From: an uncultured Prevotellaceae bacterium
Lineage (GTDB): Bacteria > Bacteroidota > Bacteroidia > Bacteroidales > Bacteroidaceae
Length of the DNA stretch: 64,000 nt
Assembly: GCA_902762325.1 (NCBI GenBank)
Contig: CACWNV010000014.1
Span: 44,124-108,123 of the forward strand
Direction of reading: 5' to 3'
The notes under the pieces are model-generated. The model did no database searches. It worked only from the letters and a program-made list of their open reading frames with translations, and was not told where the DNA came from. Shown in pieces: positions 48,496 to 56,106 of this stretch. Position 1 is the stretch's first letter, and each line of letters starts with the position of its first letter. The position numbers and the translations under genes are program-made.

Positions 48496-49800
48496 TCATC
48501 CCTTCTTCAAATATTCCTCAGTTTTTGAGTATAGCCCCGTCTGGCTGCTATACTCGATGAACCCTCGGTTCTTCCAGACGTTGAGTTGATGTTTCGTTCC
48601 CTCCTTGCTCTTGCCAAGACCCACACGCAAAGCCTCCAGTTGCTGCTCGTTGAAAGCCCTTTCAAGACTGTCGAGCATATTCTTAGGACCGCTCTTCTGT
48701 GAGTCTTCCGACTGAGCATCAACGCCCTTGAACATATCTCCAAACACCTTCACCTTCGACCACAGGTCATAATAGCAAAACCAAATCATAAACTCACCAA
48801 TAGAACGACTCCACGTCTGGTCGTTCAGAATCCAAAGCGTGGCGCCTTTCTTCCATGCCGCGAAGATGCTCCGGTGAGATAGTTCGAAAAGCATGTCATC
48901 GTCGGCAAGGTCGGCAAGACCAGCCATCTCTTCAGCCAACTGGTCGGCTATCTTGTTCAATGGCTTCACCACAAACCGCCCTTTGCAATTATCCAAGCGC
49001 AAGACGTATTTGTCGAGCTTCGACAGGAACTCTTCGTCGTAATTCCCCTGGCGTGGAATGCGACCTTTACGCTCGCCACGTGCCTTGTAGGCAAAAGGGA
49101 TGCGACCAAAGAAACCATTGGTAAGATCTTTTTTGTAGAACGAACGTGCGGCATCAGGGGTAGAGCTGAACGTAATATTTACTCGGAGAATCGGATTTCC
49201 CGTTACACCGTCGGCTGTAGCACGCAAAGCACCGGCACGCTGACAGTCGTAGATGTTGCGGATGGTCTGGCTCACCTGCCTGTGACCGCCACACATGCGG
49301 TTTGCCATCTCCACCTCAGGAAGGTTCAAGTACTGCGTGCGTCCTCCCATCTTTTCCAAAGCCATCGCATTCTGGATGAATGCAGGATTGGTGATGTCGG
49401 CAGGCGGAAACCAGAAACTCACTTCCGGTCGTTCGGGCTTCTCCTTATTGGCTGCTTTCGTTTTTATCTGACGCTGCCAATCGACCAATTTCTTGTACTC
49501 AATCTCATCATGAGCACGAAACGGTCTCATGATTGCCTCAACAAGATGTGTCAATTGTGCCTTACCAATACCAGAAGGCCCTATCAAATGCCCCATCTGA
49601 CCGCAAAGTTCGTAGTATTTATTGTCAGAATACATGAACTCCACATCAGTCAAATGAGCGGCCAAAGCAGGAATAGCCATCGGAACAAGCGGTTCGCGCA
49701 TGTCTTTTGAGGCCTGTGAGAGGAGTAATTTACAGAATTCCGTACCTTTTGCAGGTTTTGGCATAGCCGGAGCCTTGCTGTCAAAAACATTGTATTTCAT
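48496..49800 (-). CDS. DUF3987 family P-loop protein
   Basis: A 434-residue protein of the DUF3987 (VapE/helicase-like) group found in Bacteroidales mobile and capsule loci. The nucleotide-binding loop is GPSGIGKAQL, and the NIYDCQRAG and LTNGFFGRIPFAYKARG segments belong to the family core. It is transcribed before the CHC2 primase and HU genes as part of one module. The downstream 130 bases (48360-48495) are C/T-rich ATTCTTC repeats. A replicative-helicase-like role is likely but not demonstrated. Confidence 0.87.
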   Translation of the reverse strand: MKYNVFDSKAPAMPKPAKGTEFCKLLLSQASKDMREPLVPMAIPALAAHLTDVEFMYSDNKYYELCGQMGHLIGPSGIGKAQLTHLVEAIMRPFRAHDEIEYKKLVDWQRQIKTKAANKEKPERPEVSFWFPPADITNPAFIQNAMALEKMGGRTQYLNLPEVEMANRMCGGHRQVSQTIRNIYDCQRAGALRATADGVTGNPILRVNITFSSTPDAARSFYKKDLTNGFFGRIPFAYKARGERKGRIPRQGNYDEEFLSKLDKYVLRLDNCKGRFVVKPLNKIADQLAEEMAGLADLADDDMLFELSHRSIFAAWKKGATLWILNDQTWSRSIGEFMIWFCYYDLWSKVKVFGDMFKGVDAQSEDSQKSGPKNMLDSLERAFNEQQLEALRVGLGKSKEGTKHQLNVWKNRGFIEYSSQTGLYSKTEEYLKKG

Positions 49801-49835
49801 TGATTTTCAAATTATTAAATGATTACTGCGTGTTG

Positions 49836-50010
49836 CTCACAGTCTCAGTCTCAGAGTCTCAGTTCGTTTTTCAGCCACCCCCATCATCTTTCATTCTGTA
49901 TGTAAATATCTGATTATTAATTAGTTACAACACATATAAAAGATGGTTTTTATCTGAATTGTGACTTTTTTTCGAATTGAGACTGAGATTTGAGACTGTT
50001 GAGATTTGTG
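49836..50010. repeat. Inverted arrays of GTCTCA / TGAGAC units
   Basis: Short units GTCTCA (49836-49863) and TGAGAC (49978-50010) lie in inverted orientation on each side of about 115 bases of A/T-rich DNA, between the DUF3987 gene and the 50016-50396 gene. Confidence 0.6.
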
Positions 50011-50015
50011 ATTAC

Positions 50016-50396
50016 TTACTTCTCTATAAGGCTTTTAAGCGCCTGTCGGATTTCGTCGCAAACAGCAAGGGCGTAGCCGTCCACCGTGAAATCCTTGCCA
50101 ATCTCCATTTGCTTGAAGTTCGGGTGCAGCGTCCCGTCGCCCCAGAGGGTGACCGTTATGAACTCACCGTCGAACACCCGAGGATTGCGCTTGCCATTAG
50201 TCGAAGGTAATGTTTCAATGAAGGTGTAATGCTCGTCATAATGAAAATCCTCACAGATAACGTCACGTTTCAAAACGCCCGTGTAACCTTTTCCCGGCTT
50301 CATCATACGCTCTCGGCGAAGGATAGTTTTCAAGTTGACGCAAAGCGCCGTGTTGCGGTTCCAACCTTCTTGGTTGGCAGATAATACCTTTTTCAT
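50016..50396 (-). CDS. Hypothetical protein of the primase/HU module
   Basis: A 126-residue protein; the ATG at 50396 (MKKVLSANQEGWNRNTALC) is preferred. It has a beta-strand-rich centre (GEFITVTLWGDGTLHPNFK) and an amphipathic C-terminal helix (CDEIRQALKSLIE). I do not recognise a family, although short proteins of this kind accompany DUF3987 modules. The promoter and inverted repeat at 50545-50582 suggest separate control. Confidence 0.65.
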   Translation of the reverse strand: MKKVLSANQEGWNRNTALCVNLKTILRRERMMKPGKGYTGVLKRDVICEDFHYDEHYTFIETLPSTNGKRNPRVFDGEFITVTLWGDGTLHPNFKQMEIGKDFTVDGYALAVCDEIRQALKSLIEK

Positions 50397-50513
50397 TTTT
50401 TTATGGGTATTAAAATGCCTTCTCGCACTACACGATGACATAGAAAGGCGTTCTTCATCTCGTGCCCGGAGCCGTGCTCAGTTTTTGACTGCTGACAAAC
50501 ATTTAAAAAGAAA

Positions 50514-50545
50514 GCAGCAGAAACTCCGATTGGAAATCCTGCTGC
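50514..50545. terminator. Hairpin GCAGCAG...CTGCTGC upstream of the 50396 gene
   Basis: GCAGCAG (50514-50520) pairs with CTGCTGC (50539-50545). It lies in the expected 5' leader of the minus-strand gene, so it may be an attenuator or leader hairpin rather than a classical terminator. Confidence 0.45.
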
Positions 50546-50582
50546 AAAGATATGCACTATTGTCACGCCAAACTATAGTGCA
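50545..50582 (-). promoter_or_regulatory. Promoter with possible dimeric operator
   Basis: TATCTTTG (reverse of 50545-50552) is followed upstream by the inverted repeat TGCACTAT (50553-50560) / ATAGTGCA (50575-50582). The repeat falls in the -33/spacer region and would allow a dimeric repressor to block transcription of the 50396 gene. Confidence 0.5.
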
Positions 50583-50602
50583 TAAATGTACTATAAAAAA
50601 AT

Positions 50603-51421
50603 TCATTCAAACATTTCGTCGATGCTGCGCCGCCATTTTTGAGTTTTCTGAGCATTATGAACTTGTGTCAAAAGAGAGTACAACCTTTTCACTCCAAACA
50701 GAGCATTCAGTTCTTCCTCAGGAAATTCTGTTCCGATATTACAAGTAGTGGAGTGTCTGTATTCAAAAACTCTACCGCAAAAGTAAGCCAGTTGGGAGTT
50801 AGTGCCTTTTCCTCCTATGCCAATCCATGAGAATTGTCCGTTTTCCAATTTCATGTATCCTTTATCTATGGCATTTCGGAAATATGTCTGAGCTCTATCG
50901 GTGTTGAGAACCTTTGGCAAAGGTAATCTGCCCTCGCAGTCTTCAGACTCTTCATCGATAAAAGAATCAAACCATCCGTCGGACAGGGGAACGGAGAAGA
51001 TTCTGTCAAATGTTGAAGTCCAATCCTTAAACTGATGGCTGGCGACAATCTGTGTGAGCCGTCTTGTTAGTGTATATCGGTAAAACGGATGTCGGCTGCT
51101 GTCAAGGGCAAGAATTACGAAAGCAAAGACGATGCCGACCGCCTTGCGTATCTCCTCTTCTTTTAAATGTCGGTCAAAACGCCTGTACTCATTGAACTTG
51201 TGAAGCCAGTAATTATCAATTTCTGATAGGTATTCCTCGCCCTTGTCGGCTATTTCAGACAGCAGTCCGAGTGCTTCCATGAAACATTCCTCAGAACACA
51301 ACCCGAATTCCGTTTCTGACTCCAGCTGCTGGCCAATCGTGCTAACAGCTCTGTACAGTTCGTTTTCGGCATACTGCTCACTTACGCGTCTTATTTCTGC
51401 GTTTTGGAACCTCTGATTCAT
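50603..51421 (-). CDS. Hypothetical protein, second gene of an unknown pair
   Basis: A 272-residue protein, counting from the ATG at 51421, which overlaps the upstream gene by 44 bases. It is rich in helices (RRVSEQYAENELYRAV; LKEEEIRKAVGIVFAFVILAL) with a late aromatic domain (SWIGIGGKGTNSQLAYFCGRVF) and no known catalytic motif. The overlap with the preceding gene and the accessory setting suggest a two-component element-borne function. I do not recognise a family. Confidence 0.65.
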   Translation of the reverse strand: MNQRFQNAEIRRVSEQYAENELYRAVSTIGQQLESETEFGLCSEECFMEALGLLSEIADKGEEYLSEIDNYWLHKFNEYRRFDRHLKEEEIRKAVGIVFAFVILALDSSRHPFYRYTLTRRLTQIVASHQFKDWTSTFDRIFSVPLSDGWFDSFIDEESEDCEGRLPLPKVLNTDRAQTYFRNAIDKGYMKLENGQFSWIGIGGKGTNSQLAYFCGRVFEYRHSTTCNIGTEFPEEELNALFGVKRLYSLLTQVHNAQKTQKWRRSIDEMFE

Positions 51422-52394
51422 TGACGTAATCTTTAGTCTGTTCATCAACAAGGTCAAACCAACTCTCTAACTTTGTCTTCCCATCAGTGGCAAGTGCACC
51501 GATGCTAAATCCTTGTAGCACATCCAGCGTCATGGGATAGTAAGCCCTCACATAGTCGTTGATGCGATAGGTCTTAAACTCCTTGAAAGTAATGATGATG
51601 TCATATCCGTTTTCCCCACACAATCGCACCATCTCAGCCATATCCTTGTTTTCTTGTGAAATCTTACCGTTCGAATATTTGTCGAATTCCATCGTGAAGA
51701 AACCTTTCAACGCATCTGAAATCTCAACTGTCCTCAGCATGGATTTCAGTCGGCTTGATTTCACTTCCATGGCGTTTGTCTTGTTGATTTTCTTCGGGTT
51801 CTGGAACACAAATGAAACCTTGCGGATATAGTCACCATGCTCATAGAGACGTTCATGCACAAAATCCCAGATGTCTTTCGGGTTCATCCTTGCTTCGATG
51901 CGCATTTCCAAATCAAACTTGTCTGCAAGTATTGTGTTGAAATTATCCAACAACATATCCCGCAATATGTCAGGCTTACTACTCCATGCCTTTGATTTCT
52001 CAATGGCTATCAAGCAGACACCTGGACGATTGTCGATGAGCACGTTGCAATAAGGGTTCGACTCTATCTCCTGCATCTCGTATTTGTCTATACCTTTGCT
52101 ATCCTTTCCACTTCGCCGCCACCACTCTTTCATTTGGCTGTTGTTCACACGCCAAATGAAAATATCGCCCGATTTTGCCATTACATCGTTGGGCAGTCTG
52201 GTGGCTTCGCCTTTCCTGTTCACTTTGGAAAGATTGTCAATTGTGTTCTGATCAAACAGGCTTGCAAAACATGTTTGAGCCTTCTTAACGTACTTAGCAC
52301 CATCAATGCCATCTGCTTCAGCTTGAATCGTTCGTTCTATTGCTTTATGAAAATCGTATTTGTAAATAGCGTAAAGAGATTTAGTTTTGTCCAT
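51378..52394 (-). CDS. Hypothetical protein, first gene of an unknown pair
   Basis: A 338-residue protein using the ATG at 52394 (MDKTKSLYAIYKYDFHKAIE); an upstream ATG at 52424 is less likely. It is alpha/beta with charged helices (YVKKAQTCFASLFDQN, DIWDFVHERLYEHGDYI) and a C-terminal region DYVRAYYPMTLDVLQGFS. No known motif is recognised. The stop overlaps the start of the next gene. A TATATTTG -7 box (reverse of 52422-52429) precedes it. Possible defence role by position only. Confidence 0.66.
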   Translation of the reverse strand: MDKTKSLYAIYKYDFHKAIERTIQAEADGIDGAKYVKKAQTCFASLFDQNTIDNLSKVNRKGEATRLPNDVMAKSGDIFIWRVNNSQMKEWWRRSGKDSKGIDKYEMQEIESNPYCNVLIDNRPGVCLIAIEKSKAWSSKPDILRDMLLDNFNTILADKFDLEMRIEARMNPKDIWDFVHERLYEHGDYIRKVSFVFQNPKKINKTNAMEVKSSRLKSMLRTVEISDALKGFFTMEFDKYSNGKISQENKDMAEMVRLCGENGYDIIITFKEFKTYRINDYVRAYYPMTLDVLQGFSIGALATDGKTKLESWFDLVDEQTKDYVNESEVPKRRNKTRK

Positions 52395-52514
52395 TGGTAA
52401 AATTATATCGATTTGAGACTGCAAATATAACTGAAATTTGGCATAAAAGAGAATGAAAAAGAATAATAAAGAAATTATTTATCGATTTTCATGTTTACTT
52501 ACACATTATTTTTG

Positions 52515-52522
52515 TATCTTTG
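52515..52522 (+). promoter_or_regulatory. -7 promoter element of structured RNA copy 2
   Basis: TATCTTTG on the plus strand; transcription would start near 52529. The upstream -33 match is weak (TGTT at 52492-52495). Confidence 0.6.
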
Positions 52523-52528
52523 CCCTCG

Positions 52529-52762
52529 AACACCGCATGATGTCCTGGCGAGGACGGCGGTGCGACTTTATGGGTATAAACAAATGAAGCGTACGCTTTT
52601 TATTCAAAACGTCTCTTAAGCTTGGCCGCGAAATAGACGATTCCTATATGATAAAGAGTGGATGCTCACGCTATAGGCGTGGGCGTTTATCTTATCTATA
52701 GGAATGGGCACCGGCCAAGCGCCTGAGACGTTGGATAAGTATAAATTGTCCACGTTCTTTTT
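52529..52762 (+). ncRNA. Structured RNA, copy 2 of a two-copy family
   Basis: About 235 nt between promoter and U-run terminator. A 5' hairpin CACCGC/GCGGTG (52531-52536 with 52557-52562) is followed by a rod: AACGTCTC (52608-52615) with GAGACGTT (52725-52732), CTTGGCCG (52621-52628) with CGGCCAAG (52712-52719) and ATTCCTATA (52640-52648) with TATAGGAAT (52697-52705). The apical hairpin is GCTCACGC-TATAG-GCGTGGGC (52664-52684). The terminator is ACGTTGGA (52728-52735) with TCCACGT (52749-52755) plus a U-rich tail to 52762. Blocks GAAATAGACGAT, CTCACGC and GCGTGGGCGTTTA match copy 1. The family is not identified. Confidence 0.75.
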
Positions 52763-52852
52763 ATGCGCTTGGCTGGTGTCTCACGTTTCTGAACGAATCC
52801 CGTTGGCTATAGGGAGATAGAGCAACGGCTGGCCGATTCGTTCGCAAGTGGT

Positions 52853-55540
52853 GTGAACCCTGCAGAAGTGGGCTATCAACTGCTCTATTCCTTTGGCAAG
52901 AGCGAACGCGACATTGAGCGCTACAAGGAAGGCAAAGGTGTCTTGAAGAATTTTGACGGATTGCTTATTAAAGGTTTGTTTTGTTATCAGCCTGTCAGCA
53001 TGTTTGGCTTGACGGAACAACTGGAACAGCTAAAGACTAATCCGCAGATTATCAAGGCTGCCCCAAAGATTATTGCCGTGAGCGATGGCAAAACAATACT
53101 TGCCTACGACCTTCGCGAGAAGGACACCTATGAAAATCAATTGGAGCGACTTCCCTCAGACTTTGCTTTCTTCTATCCGTTGATGGATGTGGAACGTGTG
53201 CATTATGTGGAGGAAAGTCCTGCCGACATCAAAGCCGCCGAGAAACTGGCAAAGTTGCACGATGAATTGCGCAGTTACAACGAATTTCGTAGCGATGATG
53301 ACCTGCACGACCTGAACATCTTCATCAGTCGCCTACTGTTCTGTTTCTTTGCAGAGGACACGGGCATCTTCGAAGAAAACCTCTTTACCTCCAGCATCCA
53401 GCGATACACGAAGGAAAATGGTTCCGATCTCTCACAATATCTCGACGAGTCGTTCAACGTGATGGACCTCTCGCTCCGTCATAGCGATATTCCCAGCATC
53501 GTAAAACAGTTCCCATACGTCAACGGCGGTCTATTCTCCAAGCAAATCCAAATACCCAAGATGGGTGCCAAGGCCCGCCGCATCATCATCGAGTGTGGCG
53601 AACTGGACTGGAAGGACATCAATCCCGATATCTTCGGCTCGATGATTCAGGCGGTGGTGAATCCAGAGGAGCGAGCCAATCAGGGTATGCACTACACCTC
53701 GGTGCCTAACATTATGAAGGTAATCAATCCGCTGTTCTTGGATGAACTGCGTGGGGAGTACAACAAACTGAATGAGTTCTACGAGCAGAAGCTTCAGATG
53801 AAGAATATCGGAGCACTTAGCACCAAACAGTTTTACGATGAGTTGAAGTCTGTGATTAGGAAAGGTGATGCCCTTTTGAAGCGCATGAGCAAGATGAAAT
53901 TTTTTGATCCTGCTTGTGGTAGCGGAAACTTCCTGATTATCACATATAAGTGTCTGCGCTTCCTCGAAATGGATATCCTCGCTTTGCAGCGTAAATGTAC
54001 GCCAGAGGGTGAAATCCTTTTTGTCGATAATAGTGTTATTTCGCTGAGCCAGTTCTATGGCATTGAGCTGCTCGACTTCCCTCACGAAGTTGCTATGCTT
54101 AGCCTTTGGTTGGCAGAACATCAGATGAATACCAAACTCAATGAGAACTTTGGCGTCAATACCAAAGCCCTGCCTTTGAAGAACATCACTCAAATAGTTT
54201 GTGGCAATGCCTGTCGTATCGACTGGAATACGGTATGCCCTCATACCCCAGATGAAGAAGTGTTTATCTTTGGTAATCCGCCGTATTTAGGGACAAAATG
54301 GCAAAGTGAAGAACAAAAAAAAGATGTTGATACTGTAATGCCAACCAATTCTGTAAGAAGAACCTTGGATTACATATCATGTTGGTTCGTTCTAGGAGCG
54401 AGATATATTCAAAATAGTAAAGCAAAATTTGCATTTGTAAGTACAAATTCTATTTGCCAAGGAGAGCAAGTTTCCGCCCTCTGGCCTTATGTTGAAGAAC
54501 AAAAGGTTCAAATCGAATTTTGCCATACATCATTTAAATGGGAGAATAATGCAAAGAATAATGCTGGAGTTACATGCATTATAATAGGAATGACATCTCA
54601 ATTCAATGTAGAAAAATACATCTATTCTGATACAAAAACTAAAGTAAGCAATATAAATTATTATCTTCTTAATGCGCCAAATATTGTAGTACAACACAGA
54701 AGCAGTCCTCTATCTAATTTACCTATAATGACTAAGGGAAGTCAACCAACAGACGGTGGTTTCTTATTAATGGATGGTGTAGAAAAACAAGAGGTAGAAG
54801 AAAAATATCCATATCTTATGCCTTATATTCGTCAATATATGGGAGCAGACGATTTGATAAATGGCAAAAAAAGATTCTGTTTTTGGCTAAAAGAATGCCC
54901 AAATGATATTTTAGAGGATTGTCCAGAACTATCCAAAAGACTTGATGGAGTAAAAAAGGTTAGAAGTGAAAGTACAAAAGAAGCTACAAGAAGATGGGCA
55001 TTGTATCCTCATCTGTTTACAGAAGATAGACAGCCTAATTCTGATTATCTAATATTACCTGTGGTTTCATCAGAAAGGCGTATTTATTTACCTATAGCAT
55101 ATAATTCCAAGGAGATTATAGCAAATACTAATGCTCAGATGATTCCTAATGCCAATGCATATATATATGGTGTAGTTGCATCTTATATTCATAGTGTTTG
55201 GATGAAGGCTGTTTGCGGAAGGCTTGAAATGCGATATGCCTATTCTGCTAGCATTGTGTACAACACCTTCCCCTTCCCTGAAATCTCTGACGAGAAGAAA
55301 CAGGAGATAGAGGCCGCAGCAGAGGATGTGCTGATTACTCGTGAGTATTATCCAGAAAAGACCTTGGCTGAACTTTACGACCCAGACAAGATGCCACAGG
55401 ATTTGCGTGAGGCCCATGCACGGCTTGATGACATCGTGGAAAGCTGCTATCCTGGCTATCCCTTCGCCTCAGATGAAGCCCGCTTGGAATGCCTATTTAA
55501 GTTATACGAAAAGATGACGGCAAACCGGGCAAAGAAATAA
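52853..55540 (+). CDS. Type II/MmeI-like N6-adenine DNA methyltransferase, possibly restriction-associated
   Basis: A DNA adenine methyltransferase of about 895 residues. AdoMet motif I FDPACGSGNFLI (near residue 355) and catalytic motif NPPYLG (near 475) are clear. The N-terminal region resembles MmeI-type nuclease-methylases (SFGKSERDIERYKEGKGVL), but no DxnExK nuclease core is seen (FDGLLIKG), so it may only methylate. The target-recognition part (about 54280-55250) is markedly more A/T-rich than its flanks. In-frame coding similarity extends upstream to about 52802 (GYREIEQRLADSFASG), but the only start there is the GTG at 52853; an in-frame ATG at 52763 is followed by a TGA at 52790. Likely partners are the downstream helicase and GIY-YIG genes. 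Confidence 0.87.
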   Translation: MNPAEVGYQLLYSFGKSERDIERYKEGKGVLKNFDGLLIKGLFCYQPVSMFGLTEQLEQLKTNPQIIKAAPKIIAVSDGKTILAYDLREKDTYENQLERLPSDFAFFYPLMDVERVHYVEESPADIKAAEKLAKLHDELRSYNEFRSDDDLHDLNIFISRLLFCFFAEDTGIFEENLFTSSIQRYTKENGSDLSQYLDESFNVMDLSLRHSDIPSIVKQFPYVNGGLFSKQIQIPKMGAKARRIIIECGELDWKDINPDIFGSMIQAVVNPEERANQGMHYTSVPNIMKVINPLFLDELRGEYNKLNEFYEQKLQMKNIGALSTKQFYDELKSVIRKGDALLKRMSKMKFFDPACGSGNFLIITYKCLRFLEMDILALQRKCTPEGEILFVDNSVISLSQFYGIELLDFPHEVAMLSLWLAEHQMNTKLNENFGVNTKALPLKNITQIVCGNACRIDWNTVCPHTPDEEVFIFGNPPYLGTKWQSEEQKKDVDTVMPTNSVRRTLDYISCWFVLGARYIQNSKAKFAFVSTNSICQGEQVSALWPYVEEQKVQIEFCHTSFKWENNAKNNAGVTCIIIGMTSQFNVEKYIYSDTKTKVSNINYYLLNAPNIVVQHRSSPLSNLPIMTKGSQPTDGGFLLMDGVEKQEVEEKYPYLMPYIRQYMGADDLINGKKRFCFWLKECPNDILEDCPELSKRLDGVKKVRSESTKEATRRWALYPHLFTEDRQPNSDYLILPVVSSERRIYLPIAYNSKEIIANTNAQMIPNANAYIYGVVASYIHSVWMKAVCGRLEMRYAYSASIVYNTFPFPEISDEKKQEIEAAAEDVLITREYYPEKTLAELYDPDKMPQDLREAHARLDDIVESCYPGYPFASDEARLECLFKLYEKMTANRAKK

Positions 55541-55547
55541 AAAAATG

Positions 55548-55817
55548 CTATTTTGAATAATGATAGCGCAAAGAAAGAACATATACGTAAACCATACCAT
55601 TACTGATGGAGTACACCAATCTGTGCTCATCAGTAATGCGGCGGCTCCATACACCTTGCAAATCACCTTTCAGCGGTTCTGGTTTGCCAATCCCCGTAAA
55701 TGGGTGCTGAAGAATATCTTCAAGCAACTTCGTTATACGTTTCATCACACGTTTGTTGCCTGTTGCTTTCCAGTACGCCAAGTCTTCTTCAGCCCTGGGC
55801 ATGAACTTTATTTCCAT
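55548..55817 (-). CDS. YoeB/Txe-type toxin
   Basis: An 89-residue mRNA interferase of the RelE/YoeB fold: the conserved EDLAYWKATGNKRVMKRITKLLEDI, GIGKPEPLKGDL, the catalytic-region WSRRITDEHRLVY and C-terminal RYHY. It overlaps its antitoxin gene by 10 bases, with the antitoxin first. The pair lies on the minus strand between the methyltransferase and helicase genes, so it is inserted within the putative restriction cluster and may stabilise it. Confidence 0.94.
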   Translation of the reverse strand: MEIKFMPRAEEDLAYWKATGNKRVMKRITKLLEDILQHPFTGIGKPEPLKGDLQGVWSRRITDEHRLVYSISNGMVYVYVLSLRYHYSK

Positions 55818-56047
55818 AATTCATCAAGTTTGATGACACGTCCACGTCCTTCCTCTATATCTTTTTGGCCTTGGCGTATAATATCAACCATAGCAGGAGA
55901 AGACATGATATACTCAGTTTCGTCCATAGCCTTCTTTTGGGCAGTCAACTTCTTGAGATATTTCACGGCTTTTTTCATCAGACCCTCATCCTGGGCAATG
56001 ATGCTCAATTCGTGGAATAGTTCTGCATTCAATTCTGACGTTGTCAT
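55808..56047 (-). CDS. Antitoxin of the YoeB-type module
   Basis: A 79-residue protein with a helical N-terminal part (ELFHELSIIAQDEGLMKKAVKYL) and an acidic, proline-poor C-terminal tail (GQKDIEEGRGRVIKLDELWK) that would wrap the toxin. It has no classical YefM fold signature, so the DNA-binding class is uncertain. It has a consensus promoter just upstream on the minus strand. Confidence 0.82.
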   Translation of the reverse strand: MTTSELNAELFHELSIIAQDEGLMKKAVKYLKKLTAQKKAMDETEYIMSSPAMVDIIRQGQKDIEEGRGRVIKLDELWK

Positions 56048-56070
56048 ATCATAGACTTTTTAGTTCGCTG

Positions 56071-56101
56071 CAAATATACAAATTAAAACTGAAACAACAA
56101 A
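56071..56101 (-). promoter_or_regulatory. Promoter of the toxin-antitoxin operon
   Basis: On the minus strand TTTG (56098-56101), exactly 19 bases, then TATATTTG (56071-56078): a full TTTG-N19-TAnnTTTG match, 24 bases upstream of the antitoxin start. Confidence 0.8.
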
Positions 56102-56106
56102 TATAT

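Noticed and set aside
52529-52853. Riboswitch or long 5' leader of the methyltransferase gene
   Set aside because: A hairpin plus U-run ends the transcript near 52762, and the same complete unit occurs at 35652-35880 before an unrelated gene, so an independent RNA gene explains it better; read-through control remains possible.
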